Numbered from the stretch's first letter, positions 47,537 to 57,676 are shown. The stretch is 64,000 nucleotides of DNA from SMWN01 sp965221455 (GCA_965221455.1 OZ244890.1:2232001-2296000); one strand, 5' to 3'. The notes: generated from the letters alone by a model not told the origin. Numbers and translations: made by a program.

Positions 47537-48433
47537 TTAAATTTCATGGATTTCAAAAGAATTACCTGGCATTCCCCTGGCGGAACGGGAAGCCATGTCG
47601 ATCTGTTTTAAAATAGTTTCCACCTTGCTAGTGTTGTTCGATATAAATACTGAAGCGATGCTAAGCGAAAAATCGATTATTCTGTCGTTTTCCCTAAAAG
47701 TCTCCTTATCGAAAATTGAACAGATGTTTTCGCATATGCCGCTGCCTTTATCATTTCCTCGATAAGAATGTATAAATATTGCGATACTCGAATCGCTAAT
47801 TCTTGTTACGATACCAACATGTTTTGAGTGGGTAATATATTCCAAAAGTCTATCTAAAGTAAAATTTACAAATTTATCTGTTGACAACATGCCATTCTCA
47901 TCACGCAGATTTTGGAATTTATCAATCTCGACCAGAATTATAATGTCTTTACTCTTGGCATGTTTAAGTGATCTGTAAAATTTCTCTTTGTTGTAAATGT
48001 GTACACGTAATTGTTGTGTTTCCGACTTTTTGATTTCTTCCCGGTGTTTTATTAAGGTGGAATTAATAGATTCAAGCAGGCGCTTCCCGGTTAAGCCATC
48101 TTTTCGTAGATAATCCTGGGCACCATACTTAAATGCGTTGACAACCACTTCTTCGCTGCCTTGTGCTGTTAGCATAATCGTTGGGGGGGAATTCGACGAA
48201 ATCTCATACGTTCTCATCCACTCCAGGCCATTTTCACCATTACCAAGGTTATAATCGAGGATAATCAGATCGTACTTTCCCCAATTAAAATTTCCTGGGG
48301 GTTTGCCATCTGCCGGATCATAAGGATCAATTATCGCTCCGGGACAGACCTTGCCGAAAAAACTAATCAGGAGTTTTCTGAAATCTTCCGAGTCATCAAT
48401 AACGAGTACATTATTTATTTTTGGGTTAGACAT
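47537..48433 (-). CDS. Response regulator with a degenerate GGDEF domain
   Basis: 298 residues. The receiver domain is intact (VLVIDDSEDFRKLLI; YDLIILDYNLGNGENGLEWM; TIMLTAQGS; YLRKDGL). The output domain has the GGDEF fold outline (IIILVEIDKFQNLRDENGM...) but RISDSSIAIF replaces the catalytic loop, so cyclase activity is unlikely. Strong similarity in order and wording to the N-terminal half of the 44664 protein indicates paralogy. No histidine kinase gene is nearby. Confidence 0.82.
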   Translation of the reverse strand: MSNPKINNVLVIDDSEDFRKLLISFFGKVCPGAIIDPYDPADGKPPGNFNWGKYDLIILDYNLGNGENGLEWMRTYEISSNSPPTIMLTAQGSEEVVVNAFKYGAQDYLRKDGLTGKRLLESINSTLIKHREEIKKSETQQLRVHIYNKEKFYRSLKHAKSKDIIILVEIDKFQNLRDENGMLSTDKFVNFTLDRLLEYITHSKHVGIVTRISDSSIAIFIHSYRGNDKGSGICENICSIFDKETFRENDRIIDFSLSIASVFISNNTSKVETILKQIDMASRSARGMPGNSFEIHEI

Positions 48434-48525
48434 ATTTTAATAAATACAGCATGTATTTTGATTAAAATCCGCTGCCTGGCAGGCGGATTGTATCTGATGG
48501 AATACTTAATAACCAGATATCAAGT

Positions 48526-49512
48526 CTAAAAAGACACGATGGTTTTATGAGGTAACTCAGGCTCTTCTTTAACCAGTTTTGGTAGTAAATATCCTGGAAG
48601 CTGTTTTTGGACTTCGTTCATCAGTCGTTTCGCGCTTTGTTCATCGACCTCGAAATGACTCGCTCCTGTGACAGGATCCAGTAAGTGCAGGTAGTAAGGA
48701 ATAATCCCGTAGTTGAACAGGGTTTCACTTAACTCTACCAGAATCTGAACAGAGTCATTAACACCTTTCAGTAAAACTGACTGATTAAACAGGGGAATAT
48801 TATGCTGTCTTAATTTCAACAGGGCTTGTCCAACAGATGCATCCAGTTCATTCGCATGATTAATGTGTAAAACAATGATGATTTGTAGACGGGTCCTGGT
48901 TAACCACGCCAGGCATTCATTATTGTTAATCCTTTCAGGCACGACTACCGGAAAACGAGTGTGGATCCGCAATCGTTTCAAATGTGAAATTTCTGCCAGT
49001 CTTAACACCAGGTCAGTAAGTCGTTCATCAGAAACAGACAAAGGATCTCCACCACTTAGAATCACTTCTGACACACTTGTCTCTTGTTTCAGATATGCGA
49101 TGGCCTTGTCCAGATTTATGCCCATGGGATTCGAGTCGGAATAGGGGAAATGTCGGCGGAAGCAGTATCGGCAGTGAATTGCACAAGCACCTGTTAGTAT
49201 CAGTAGTACTCGACCGTGATATTTATGTAATAAACCTGGAGAAATCTGTTTATTTATTTCATTGAGAGGGTCTGTAACAAAACCCGAGCTATTATTTTCT
49301 TCTTCCACAGAAGGTAATATCTGTCGGAGTAAGGGATCATCAGGATTATCTTGATTTATTCTATCTACAAATCCCGATGGCACGCGCAGCGGAAAATCCC
49401 TATTCGCTTGTTTTGAGAACAATGAAGGATTGCCGATATTCAGTTTATTCAGCAGATCATGAGGTTCTGAATTCGCTTCCTGTAATATTTTTTTCCAACT
49501 TCGATACTGCAT
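48526..49512 (-). CDS. epmB: EF-P (R)-beta-lysine pathway 2,3-aminomutase EpmB
   Basis: 328 residues, the short EpmB/YjeK form of lysine 2,3-aminomutase. The radical-SAM cluster motif is CAIHCRYCFRRHFPY, with ILSGGDPLSV and the PLP Lys region at the C-terminus. It converts (S)-alpha-lysine to (R)-beta-lysine, which EpmA attaches to EF-P. Divergent from efp (92 bases between starts), and epmA follows efp, so the whole pathway is in one place. Confidence 0.95.
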   Translation of the reverse strand: MQYRSWKKILQEANSEPHDLLNKLNIGNPSLFSKQANRDFPLRVPSGFVDRINQDNPDDPLLRQILPSVEEENNSSGFVTDPLNEINKQISPGLLHKYHGRVLLILTGACAIHCRYCFRRHFPYSDSNPMGINLDKAIAYLKQETSVSEVILSGGDPLSVSDERLTDLVLRLAEISHLKRLRIHTRFPVVVPERINNNECLAWLTRTRLQIIIVLHINHANELDASVGQALLKLRQHNIPLFNQSVLLKGVNDSVQILVELSETLFNYGIIPYYLHLLDPVTGASHFEVDEQSAKRLMNEVQKQLPGYLLPKLVKEEPELPHKTIVSF

Positions 49513-49604
49513 GTTTACCTTTATTTTTCGGTACTACGTGCCATATTTATTATATTAACGTTATTATACAGGGTTATTTTACAGAATATTTGGAAGAGAT
49601 GTTC

Positions 49605-50174
49605 ATGGCAACGTATAACACGAGTGAATTTAGGGCTGGTCTTAAAATTATGGTCGATAACGATCCGTTTATCATTATGGTGAATGAGTTTGTGAAGCCC
49701 GGGAAAGGACAAGCATTTAATCGTATCAAGATGCGTAATCTGAAAAATGCCCGTGTTCTTGAAAGAACCTATAAATCAGGAGAATCCGTTGAAGCAGCCG
49801 ACGTTATGGATATGGGGCTGCAGTATCTTTACAATGATAGTGAAACCTGGTACTTCATGGATCAAACAACGTTTGAACAATATCTGGCGGATAAAACGGC
49901 TATAAATGATGTTTCTCAGTGGTTAAAGGGTGGGGAGATTTGCGAAGTCACTCTATGGAACGGGACACCTTTATCCATTGCGGCTCCAAATTTTGTTACG
50001 CTTAAAATCATGGATACCGATCCTGGTCTGCGAGGTGATACGGCATCGGGAGGATCCAAACCGGCAACACTGGAAACCGGTGCTATCGTGAAAGTGCCTC
50101 TGTTTATCGAAAATGGAGAATTACTGAAGATCGACACTCGCACAGGTGAATATGTCGGACGTGTTAAAGATTAA
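49605..50174 (+). CDS. efp: Elongation factor P
   Basis: 189 residues, with three beta-barrel domains. The modified residue is Lys34 in FVKPGKGQAFNR, the sequence type that receives beta-lysine. EF-P rescues ribosomes stalled at polyproline stretches. Start chosen at ATG 49605 (MATYNTSEFRAGLK), which matches the family; the frame is open upstream but that part overlaps epmB. AAGAGATG provides the ribosome binding site. Confidence 0.96.
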   Translation: MATYNTSEFRAGLKIMVDNDPFIIMVNEFVKPGKGQAFNRIKMRNLKNARVLERTYKSGESVEAADVMDMGLQYLYNDSETWYFMDQTTFEQYLADKTAINDVSQWLKGGEICEVTLWNGTPLSIAAPNFVTLKIMDTDPGLRGDTASGGSKPATLETGAIVKVPLFIENGELLKIDTRTGEYVGRVKD

Positions 50175-50223
50175 ATCCCACCAAGATACAATCCGAATCA
50201 ATTTTCAAGAAGTGAGTTTTTAG

Positions 50224-51198
50224 ATGTCAGAAACCTGGCGGCCTTATGCTGAATATAAATTAATTAAATTGAGATCCGAGATGCTTGCCAAAATTCGTCG
50301 GTTTATGAATGATCGGAATATCATGGAGGTCGAAACGCCTGTTCTGTCCCGGGCTACGGTAGGTGACGTGCAATTGAATAGTTTCTGCACAGAGTATTCC
50401 AGCCCACAACAAAGTTCTGACCAGGCCCTGTATTTGCAGACATCTCCCGAATACGCCATGAAACGACTATTAGCCTCATTTGGAACTGCAGATGAAGCGG
50501 GCGCCATCTATCAAATATCCAAAGTATTTAGAAATGAAGAGCAGGGCAGACTGCATAATCCTGAATTCACGATGCTGGAGTGGTATCAGCGGGGTTATGA
50601 CCATCATCAGTTGATGAAAGAGACGGAATCATTTTTGAATCTTTTCGCTATTCATCATTGCGAGAAAATAAGTTATGGAGAGGTCTTTGTTAAACACACA
50701 GGGTTAAATCCACATACCTGCGCGATAGACGAGCTGGAGGCTATAGCGAATGAGCATGGTTTATCATCAAGCAGTGGAGAGCGTGCCATGTTACTGGATT
50801 TCATTTTTAGTCATAAAATAGCGGCGATATTAGGTGGCACACATCCGCTGTTTGTTTATGATTATCCGGCGTGCCAAAGCGCACTTGCTAAACTCCGTTG
50901 TGATTATCCAGTTGTAGCTGAACGCTTTGAATTATTTATTAATGGAATGGAAATCGCCAATGGTTTCCATGAACTCACGGATGCGGATGAACAATTGGCC
51001 AGATTCGAGGATGATTTACACTTGCGAAAAAAAACAAAACGTTCAGATGTCCCTATTGATTATTTATTTCTGGATGCCTTGAGACATGGATTACCGTCAT
51101 GTGCCGGGATCGCGGTTGGAATTGATAGATTGTTAATGGCTATAACAGGTATTCAGGACATTCGTGAAGTGATGACTTTTCCTGTCGAAAGAGCCTGA
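50224..51198 (+). CDS. epmA: EF-P lysine ligase EpmA
   Basis: 324 residues. It is a class II lysyl-tRNA-synthetase core without an anticodon-binding domain. Motif 2 is FRNEEQGRLHNPEFTMLEWY, motif 3 GIAVGIDRLLMA. It activates (R)-beta-lysine and joins it to Lys34 of EF-P. In the same operon as efp, 49 bases downstream. Confidence 0.95.
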   Translation: MSETWRPYAEYKLIKLRSEMLAKIRRFMNDRNIMEVETPVLSRATVGDVQLNSFCTEYSSPQQSSDQALYLQTSPEYAMKRLLASFGTADEAGAIYQISKVFRNEEQGRLHNPEFTMLEWYQRGYDHHQLMKETESFLNLFAIHHCEKISYGEVFVKHTGLNPHTCAIDELEAIANEHGLSSSSGERAMLLDFIFSHKIAAILGGTHPLFVYDYPACQSALAKLRCDYPVVAERFELFINGMEIANGFHELTDADEQLARFEDDLHLRKKTKRSDVPIDYLFLDALRHGLPSCAGIAVGIDRLLMAITGIQDIREVMTFPVERA

Positions 51199-51212
51199 TA
51201 GATAGACTCACC

Positions 51213-53141
51213 ATGTCTGATATCAGTGATATTCTTTCCGCAACAGGTCCACTTGCGGATTGTATTGATGGCTATACCGCACGTCCACAGCAGCAGCAAT
51301 TGGCACAAACAATTTCTGATGTTATGCACAATGATGAGTCTCTGGTGTGTGAGGCGGGGACAGGCACAGGAAAAACTTTTGCCTATCTGGTGCCGGCATT
51401 GATGTCTGGCAAACGAATGATAATTTCGACAGGTACCAAACATCTACAAGATCAGTTGTATTACAAGGATTTACCGATAGTACGTAAGGCATTAGGCGTA
51501 CCGGTGGTGACTGCACTGCTCAAAGGCAGGACGAATTATCTTTGTTTGCACCGTCTCGAAAATAGTGATGGGAATTTCCGTTATATTACCAGGGAAGATT
51601 TGTCAGATATTTCCATAGTTAAACAATGGGCCGCAACTACAGACAAGGGAGATTTGGCGGAGCTCATCAAGTTACCTGAAGATGCAGCCATTCGTTCCAA
51701 AATTGTTTCAGGCACGGAAAGCTGTTTGGGACAAGACTGCAGTTTTTATGATGATTGTTTTGTCTTCAAGGCAAGACGCAGAGCAAATGAAGCGGAACTG
51801 GTAGTGGTTAATCATCATTTGTTATTGGCCGACATGGCATTGAAAGAAACAGGTTTTGGGGAAATATTACCTAAAGCAGACATGATTATTTTTGATGAAG
51901 CACATCAACTACCGGAATTAGCCTCGGAGTTTTTCAGCCAGACCTTAAGTAGCCGTCAATTCTCGGAGTTATTTGGCGATAGTACAGCCGCCTATTTGGC
52001 GGATGCCAATGACATGAAAGAAGTATTGGATGAAATAAATGAGTGTCAAACAAGTTTACGCAAATTCCGTTTAAGTTTCGGACATAAAGAAAAGCGCGTG
52101 GCATGGAGGGAAGTATCTTCCGAAAAAGAGGTCAAACAGGCATTGCAAGATTTTAGTGATCATTTGCGTGCATTAGAAAATTATCTCGATAATCTTGCCG
52201 GGCGTTCTAAACCGCTAGAGAATTGTTGGCGACGATGCAGCGGTATGATCGAAACCTTGCAGGCATTCATCAGCAGGGAAACTGAAGATTTTGTGCAATG
52301 GTTGGAAACCAGGGGGCAGGGCTTTTTACTGCATGAAACACCATTGGATATTTCCGCGATATTTCAGGCTCATTTGGAAGAACACGGATGCAAGAGTATT
52401 TATACTTCCGCCACGCTTTCTGTTACTGATGATTTTACTCATTTCTCCAATCAACTAGGTCTCTCGGGAACTGTTTCCCAAAGTTGGTCCAGTCCGTTTG
52501 ATTACCAAAAGCAGGCACTACTTTATTTACCGCAGGGGATGCCCGATCCCAATGAATCTATCTACACAGAGGCTGTAGTGGATATGGCATTACCTGTGAT
52601 TGCAATGAGTCAAGGACACACATTCCTGCTGTTCACCAGTCATCGTGCCATGAACGAGGCTTATGATTTATTGGAAAAAAGAATTGATTATCCTCTCATG
52701 CGTCAGGGTAATATGCCCCGATCTGAGTTATTACGCTCATTTCGCAAGACAAAAAATGCTGTTTTATTAGGGACGAGTAGTTTTTGGGAAGGTGTTGATG
52801 TTAGAGGTCATGCGCTTACCTGTGTTATTATCGACAGATTGCCTTTTGCATCGCCGGATGATCCTGTATTCCGTGCACGCGCAGCCAAAATGCAGGAAAA
52901 CGGGCAAAACCCATTTATAATGCACCAATTACCACAGGCTGTGATTAGCCTGAAGCAGGGTGTGGGGCGATTGATACGTGATGTCAATGATTACGGTGTG
53001 TTAATGATTTGTGATCCAAGACTCAAGAGCAAATCGTATGGAAAATTTTTTCTGGAGAATTTACCTGACATGAAAAGAAGCTCGGAGCTTGCGGATGTTG
53101 ATGCATTCTTTTTTGAGAGGATGCAGGAGAATGTGCCGTAA
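51213..53141 (+). CDS. yoaA: DinG-family ATP-dependent helicase YoaA
   Basis: 642 residues, close to E. coli YoaA. Walker A is EAGTGTGKTFAY and the DEAH box is MIIFDEAHQLPEL. Fe-S cysteines are seen in the stretch NYLCLHRL...ESCLGQDCSFYDDC. The C-terminal helicase motifs include GTSSFWEGVDVRG and QGVGRLIRD. A 5'-3' XPD-type helicase involved in replication repair. ATG 51213 lies 14 bases after the epmA stop. Confidence 0.92.
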   Translation: MSDISDILSATGPLADCIDGYTARPQQQQLAQTISDVMHNDESLVCEAGTGTGKTFAYLVPALMSGKRMIISTGTKHLQDQLYYKDLPIVRKALGVPVVTALLKGRTNYLCLHRLENSDGNFRYITREDLSDISIVKQWAATTDKGDLAELIKLPEDAAIRSKIVSGTESCLGQDCSFYDDCFVFKARRRANEAELVVVNHHLLLADMALKETGFGEILPKADMIIFDEAHQLPELASEFFSQTLSSRQFSELFGDSTAAYLADANDMKEVLDEINECQTSLRKFRLSFGHKEKRVAWREVSSEKEVKQALQDFSDHLRALENYLDNLAGRSKPLENCWRRCSGMIETLQAFISRETEDFVQWLETRGQGFLLHETPLDISAIFQAHLEEHGCKSIYTSATLSVTDDFTHFSNQLGLSGTVSQSWSSPFDYQKQALLYLPQGMPDPNESIYTEAVVDMALPVIAMSQGHTFLLFTSHRAMNEAYDLLEKRIDYPLMRQGNMPRSELLRSFRKTKNAVLLGTSSFWEGVDVRGHALTCVIIDRLPFASPDDPVFRARAAKMQENGQNPFIMHQLPQAVISLKQGVGRLIRDVNDYGVLMICDPRLKSKSYGKFFLENLPDMKRSSELADVDAFFFERMQENVP

Positions 53142-53160
53142 TCAATAGCTGTTATTCAAA

Positions 53161-53538
53161 ATGAAGCTATCTCCTGGATATCTTGCCTGTTCTAGAATAT
53201 TGTTCTGTATCACTGTGCTGATGATAACCTGTCTGGCGACAGCAGAATTAGAATCCACGGCTGTTGTGTCAGTCCAGGACAAGTTGAATCATTTTGTAGC
53301 CTTTCTTGTTTTGGCATTTTTGCTGGACTTCTCTTTCCCTGGTTCTCGTTTTAATACAAAAAAAATTCTCCTGTTGTTTTCTTATGGTGTCGGCCTGGAA
53401 GTTATTCAATATTATTTACCAAACAGAATGTTTTCATTATTTGATGTCGGCGCAAATATTTTGGGTTTGTTAGGCTATAGTTTGTTGATTCCATTCATTA
53501 AAAGGTTGCCTATACTTAAGGATCGGTGGGTCAAATAG
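53161..53538 (+). CDS. VanZ-family membrane protein
   Basis: 125 residues with about four hydrophobic segments. The VanZ-like pattern is DKLNHFVAFLVLAFLLDFSF followed by GVGLEVIQYYLPNRMFSLFDVGANILG. Members are small inner-membrane proteins of unknown general function. The gene sits between the helicase and cpdA in a tight cluster. Confidence 0.8.
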   Translation: MKLSPGYLACSRILFCITVLMITCLATAELESTAVVSVQDKLNHFVAFLVLAFLLDFSFPGSRFNTKKILLLFSYGVGLEVIQYYLPNRMFSLFDVGANILGLLGYSLLIPFIKRLPILKDRWVK

Positions 53539-53543
53539 ATATC

Positions 53544-54365
53544 ATGAGTAATCATTTTCAAATAAAATCACGGAATAAAGATTATACTGAGCTAATTCAG
53601 ATCACGGATACGCATATTTTTGCTGATGCGAGGGACAGGTTTGATAACATTGATACCGGTGCTTCTTTAAACGAAGTGCTCAATCTGGCTAAAGCCGGTA
53701 ATTGGTCAGTTGATGCTTTATTAGCAACGGGCGATCTTGTACACAACCCTAAAACATGTGCTTACGAGAGGCTTCTGCAAATATTTACCACGATTGAAAA
53801 ACCGGTGTTTTGTTTACCTGGTAATCATGACTCTCCTGTATTGATGCATGAATTACTCAATAATCAGAATGTTCATACGTCAAAGTCGGTAGAAATTGGT
53901 CATTGGCTCATCGTGATGCTGGATTCTTTTCTGATAGATGCTCATGCGGGGGAATTGAAACAAGAAGAATTGAATCTGCTTGATACAATATTGTCAAGAT
54001 ATCAGGACAAGCATGTACTAATATGCCTGCATCACCCCCCGGTCGAGATTGGTAGCACATGGATCGACAGTATGCGATTAAATAACGCAAACGAATTTTT
54101 TGCAGTATTGGATAAATATATTCACATTAAAGCGGTGATTTGGGGGCATGTTCATCAGGAATTTAATTCTGAAAGGAGTGGTGTACGGCTGATGGCAGCA
54201 CCTTCCACCTGCGTACAATTTTTACCGGGATCCGGTGAATATCGTACAGACGATTATGCAGCAGCGGGTTATCGTTATTTAAAGCTGTATAATTCCGGCA
54301 AAATCGAGAGCTATGTGGTACGTTTGAATGTGAAGAATATTGAATGTGGACAAAGTTGCAATTAA
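53544..54365 (+). CDS. cpdA: 3',5'-cyclic AMP phosphodiesterase (CpdA-type metallophosphoesterase)
   Basis: 273 residues. Calcineurin-like metal ligands are all visible: QITDTHIF, LLATGDLVHN, CLPGNHDS, CLHHPPVEIGS and WGHVHQEF. That matches CpdA, which lowers cAMP in the cytoplasm. Start at ATG 53544, just after the VanZ stop. Related nucleoside phosphodiesterases cannot be excluded. Confidence 0.88.
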   Translation: MSNHFQIKSRNKDYTELIQITDTHIFADARDRFDNIDTGASLNEVLNLAKAGNWSVDALLATGDLVHNPKTCAYERLLQIFTTIEKPVFCLPGNHDSPVLMHELLNNQNVHTSKSVEIGHWLIVMLDSFLIDAHAGELKQEELNLLDTILSRYQDKHVLICLHHPPVEIGSTWIDSMRLNNANEFFAVLDKYIHIKAVIWGHVHQEFNSERSGVRLMAAPSTCVQFLPGSGEYRTDDYAAAGYRYLKLYNSGKIESYVVRLNVKNIECGQSCN

Positions 54366-54479
54366 ATAGTAAGTCAGGGAACATCGCGGTGCAATATTTT
54401 TGCTGATATCGGATTTTTGTCCGGCGGTGGGGTAATCCGGGGTCGATTTCCCCATGTTTAATTCGAAGGGTTAAAACTA

Positions 54480-54857
54480 ATGAGTGAGGTAAAATTCACA
54501 AAAGATCACGTCTGGATCAGGCTGGATGACGACGACACAGCGACAATTGGGATCACGGATTATGCTCAGGAGCAACTTGGAGACATTGTTTTTGTAGAGT
54601 GTCCGCCTGTAGAAAAGGAATTGGGTATCGGCGATGAAGCCGTTATCATCGAATCGGTGAAAACAGCGGGTGAGGTAAAAATGCCGATATCGGGTACTGT
54701 CATTGAAACGAACGATAGTCTGACGGATGCACCAGAGATCATTAACGCTGATCCTGAAGGTGATGGTTGGCTGATGACAGTAAATATCATCAATTCGAAC
54801 GAATTCGATACTTTAATGGACGATAGCGACTACGGAGAGTTTCTAAGTGAAATTTAA
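54480..54857 (+). CDS. gcvH: Glycine cleavage system H protein (lipoyl carrier)
   Basis: 125 residues. The lipoyl domain carries the lipoylated lysine in IIESVKTAGEVKMP and the typical DHVWIRLDDDDTATIGITDY start and GWL end. It shuttles the aminomethyl group between GcvP, GcvT and Lpd. None of the partner genes is in the window, so it is either an unlinked gcvH or a lipoate-binding relative used elsewhere. AAGGGTT 6 bases upstream serves as the ribosome binding site. Confidence 0.9.
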   Translation: MSEVKFTKDHVWIRLDDDDTATIGITDYAQEQLGDIVFVECPPVEKELGIGDEAVIIESVKTAGEVKMPISGTVIETNDSLTDAPEIINADPEGDGWLMTVNIINSNEFDTLMDDSDYGEFLSEI

Positions 54858-54984
54858 AGCATCTTCCCAGCTTAAGACAATGCTATTCGGATACCCGGCG
54901 AATAGAATAAAAATCATTTAAATAGTATATATGGTATACCTGAATTCAATATATAGATAATTACAATACTTGGTATTTGTAAAT

Positions 54985-55650
54985 TTAGCTGGTTACCTTG
55001 TCCCTGAGATAGGTCGGCAAAGCGTCTGCGGCATCCACATACTCCCCACGTTTATATGCGTCTATCGCCAAGGTACATATATTTTCTGCTGAGGGATAAT
55101 CCGCTGTTCTATAGTGGAGCAAGGATTCTCCCATGCGATCCTGAAGTTCTTGCGCGTAGATTTTCCAACCGCTGCCGACACCAAACCAGCTGGCAGATGT
55201 CGGGGTGTTGACGCAACTCGCCAGGCAAACACTTTCTTCTCCGACAAGGTGCATGATGTTACCGTTATCAGCCCGATATAGGGCCCAATAGACTTCTCCC
55301 ATACGCGCATCTATCGCACAAGCGACCTGTTTCGATTCCGATATCGCCCCTTGCGCCAACGCTGCAAGCGTTGAAACAGGTACTACGGGGAGGTCGGCAG
55401 ACATTGCCAAACCTTGAATCACTCCTGTCGCGATACGAATACCAGTGAATGCCCCCGGTCCACGGCCAAATGTCAGGGCATCAAGTTGAGTCAGTGAAAT
55501 ATCGGATGTCGACAACAGATTATCGACCATGGTCAGAATCAACTCGGCATGTTGTCGTGGTGCGATTTCATATTTTGATGTGACAACACCATCAATATAC
55601 AGGCAGGTCGAACAGGCTTCGGTCGCAGTGTCAATAGCGAGTATCTTCAA
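54985..55650 (-). CDS. tsaB: tRNA threonylcarbamoyladenosine protein TsaB
   Basis: 221 residues of the ASKHA fold. MKILAIDTATEACSTCLY at the start, then FGRGPGAFTGIRIATGVIQG, the TsaB signature. It forms the TsaBDE complex for t6A37 of tRNA and is essential in many bacteria. Divergent from the lol genes by 87 bases. Confidence 0.95.
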   Translation of the reverse strand: MKILAIDTATEACSTCLYIDGVVTSKYEIAPRQHAELILTMVDNLLSTSDISLTQLDALTFGRGPGAFTGIRIATGVIQGLAMSADLPVVPVSTLAALAQGAISESKQVACAIDARMGEVYWALYRADNGNIMHLVGEESVCLASCVNTPTSASWFGVGSGWKIYAQELQDRMGESLLHYRTADYPSAENICTLAIDAYKRGEYVDAADALPTYLRDKVTS

Positions 55651-55737
55651 GAAAGTCTCTTAATATAGACGAACAGTTAGTTTTTTTAAATCCATGTTTG
55701 ATTCCCAAACCCAGGTTCGTCGCATTATAATACCGTC

Positions 55738-56982
55738 ATGTTTAAACCTGTCGAAGTCTTTATTGGACTGCGTTACGTACGAGCGAAACGACGCAATCAT
55801 TTTATATCATTTATCTCTCTAATATCCATGTTGGGTGTCGGATTAGGTGTGATGGCTTTAATCACTGTGCTTTCAGTCATGAATGGTTTTGAAAAAGAAC
55901 TCACAAAAAGAATTCTGGGTATGGCATCTCATGCTACCGTGGAAGAGCGCGGTAAATCACTGCAAGATTGGAAAACGTTGGCCACGGAAGTGGCACGTTA
56001 TCCCGGTATCGTCGGTGTTGCGCCCTATATTCAGGCAGAAGGTATGCTGACACATGCCAAGGTTGTCAGTGGCACCGTCATTCGAGGGATCTTGCCCGAA
56101 GAAGAGCCCAAAGTGTCCGTGATTGCGGAAAAAATGATCATGGGCAAGTTTTCAAACCTGGTCGCAGGTGAGTATGACATTATTCTGGGCAAAGAACTCG
56201 CACGTGCACTTGGCGTAGCCGTCGGTGATAAAGTTACGCTAGTCGCGCCGCAAGTCAATATCACACCCGCCGGTATCTTACCCAGACTTAAACGCTTTAC
56301 CATATCGGGTGTATTCGAGATCGGCATGCACGAATTTGATAGTGCGTTGGCACTGATTCATATGGATGATGCCATGCGCTTGTTCCGTAAACAGGGGCCT
56401 TCAGGCTTACGCCTGAAAACAGATAATATACTCACTGTCCCAACGGTAAGTAGAAACATTGTTGATCAATTACCAGGTTATTTCCGGATCACCGACTGGA
56501 CACAAAGACATGCAAACTTTTTTCGTGCACTAAAAACGGAAAAAACCGTAATGTTTTTTATTTTAACTTTAATCGTGGCTGTGGCTACGTTTAACATCAT
56601 TTCAACCTTGATCATGACAGTTACTGACAAACAAGCCGATATTGCTGTGCTTAGAACAATTGGTATCAGTCCTAAAAGTATTCTGGCAATATTTATGATT
56701 CAGGGGACATTAATCGGCATAGTAGGTATCTTGTTTGGCGCCACCATTGGCATATGGTTGGCTACCAATATAGAAACCATCATTCCCGCCGTCGAAAATA
56801 TGCTGGGTATGAAATTTCTTTCAGCTGACGTCTATTACATCAGTGATTTACCTTCAGATATGCATTGGAGCGATGTTATTACCGTTAGTGTTGTTTCATT
56901 TATATTTTGCATTCTTGCAACTATCTATCCGGCATTAAGGGCAGCGCATACACAACCGGCTGAGGCCCTGCGCCATGAGTGA
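55738..56982 (+). CDS. lolC: Lipoprotein-releasing ABC transporter permease (LolC/LolE)
   Basis: 414 residues. One N-terminal TM helix (FISFISLISMLGVGLGVMAL) is followed by a large periplasmic domain and three C-terminal FtsX-type helices (FFILTLIVAVATFNIISTLI; IFMIQGTLIGIVGILFGA). With LolD it extracts outer-membrane lipoproteins from the inner membrane. Only one permease gene precedes lolD, so it may be the single LolF-type form; the lolC symbol is by position. Its stop overlaps the lolD start. Confidence 0.92.
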   Translation: MFKPVEVFIGLRYVRAKRRNHFISFISLISMLGVGLGVMALITVLSVMNGFEKELTKRILGMASHATVEERGKSLQDWKTLATEVARYPGIVGVAPYIQAEGMLTHAKVVSGTVIRGILPEEEPKVSVIAEKMIMGKFSNLVAGEYDIILGKELARALGVAVGDKVTLVAPQVNITPAGILPRLKRFTISGVFEIGMHEFDSALALIHMDDAMRLFRKQGPSGLRLKTDNILTVPTVSRNIVDQLPGYFRITDWTQRHANFFRALKTEKTVMFFILTLIVAVATFNIISTLIMTVTDKQADIAVLRTIGISPKSILAIFMIQGTLIGIVGILFGATIGIWLATNIETIIPAVENMLGMKFLSADVYYISDLPSDMHWSDVITVSVVSFIFCILATIYPALRAAHTQPAEALRHE

Positions 56983-57676
56983 GCGGACAAATCATCAGAT
57001 CATTTCATGTACCGATCTCCATAAATCTTATGCAGAAGGGGATTTAAAAGTCGATGTCTTACGTGGTGTCAATCTGGAAGTATTGCGCGGTGAGAGTATT
57101 GCTATTATGGGATCCTCAGGTTCGGGGAAAAGTACTTTGTTACATTTGCTCGGTGGTCTGGATTTACCCGGCAAAGGAGAAATAATGATCGTCGGTAAAA
57201 ATATATTAAGCCTGAATGATGCAGAGCGCGGAAAATTACGTAATGAATCGCTGGGTTTTGTCTATCAATTCCATCATTTATTGCCGGAATTCACTGCGCT
57301 TGAAAATGTTGCAATGCCTTTACTTATTTCGGATAAATGTGATGCAGAGGCGGCGACCAGATCAGCCGAAGAATTGTTAGATAAAGTGGGGTTGAGCGAC
57401 CGTTTGTACCACAAGCCGGGAGAACTCTCCGGAGGTGAAAGACAACGTGCAGCAATAGCCAGAGCCATAGTCACCAGACCGGAATGTATTCTGGCCGATG
57501 AGCCGACTGGCAATCTTGATGAGAAGACTGCGGATCAGGTGTTTAATCTGATGCTGAAATTAAAACAGGATATCGGTACCAGTTTTATTATGGTAACGCA
57601 TAATCAAGGTTTAGCCGGGAAGATGGATAAAACTTATCGACTTCATGATGGATTGTTGGAAGCCGATGTTGGTTGA
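56975..57676 (+). CDS. lolD: Lipoprotein-releasing ABC transporter ATPase LolD
   Basis: 233 residues. Walker A IMGSSGSGKSTLLHLL, the MacB/LolD-class Q-loop FVYQFHHLLPEFTALEN, signature LSGGERQRAAIARA and Walker B CILADEPTGNLDEKT are intact. It powers lipoprotein release to LolA. Overlap of 8 bases with the permease gene indicates coupled translation. Confidence 0.95.
   Translation: MSERTNHQIISCTDLHKSYAEGDLKVDVLRGVNLEVLRGESIAIMGSSGSGKSTLLHLLGGLDLPGKGEIMIVGKNILSLNDAERGKLRNESLGFVYQFHHLLPEFTALENVAMPLLISDKCDAEAATRSAEELLDKVGLSDRLYHKPGELSGGERQRAAIARAIVTRPECILADEPTGNLDEKTADQVFNLMLKLKQDIGTSFIMVTHNQGLAGKMDKTYRLHDGLLEADVG

Noticed and set aside
54882..54905. CTATTCG/CGAATAG hairpin as gcvH terminator
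   Set aside because: No T-run follows on the plus strand; too weak to list.
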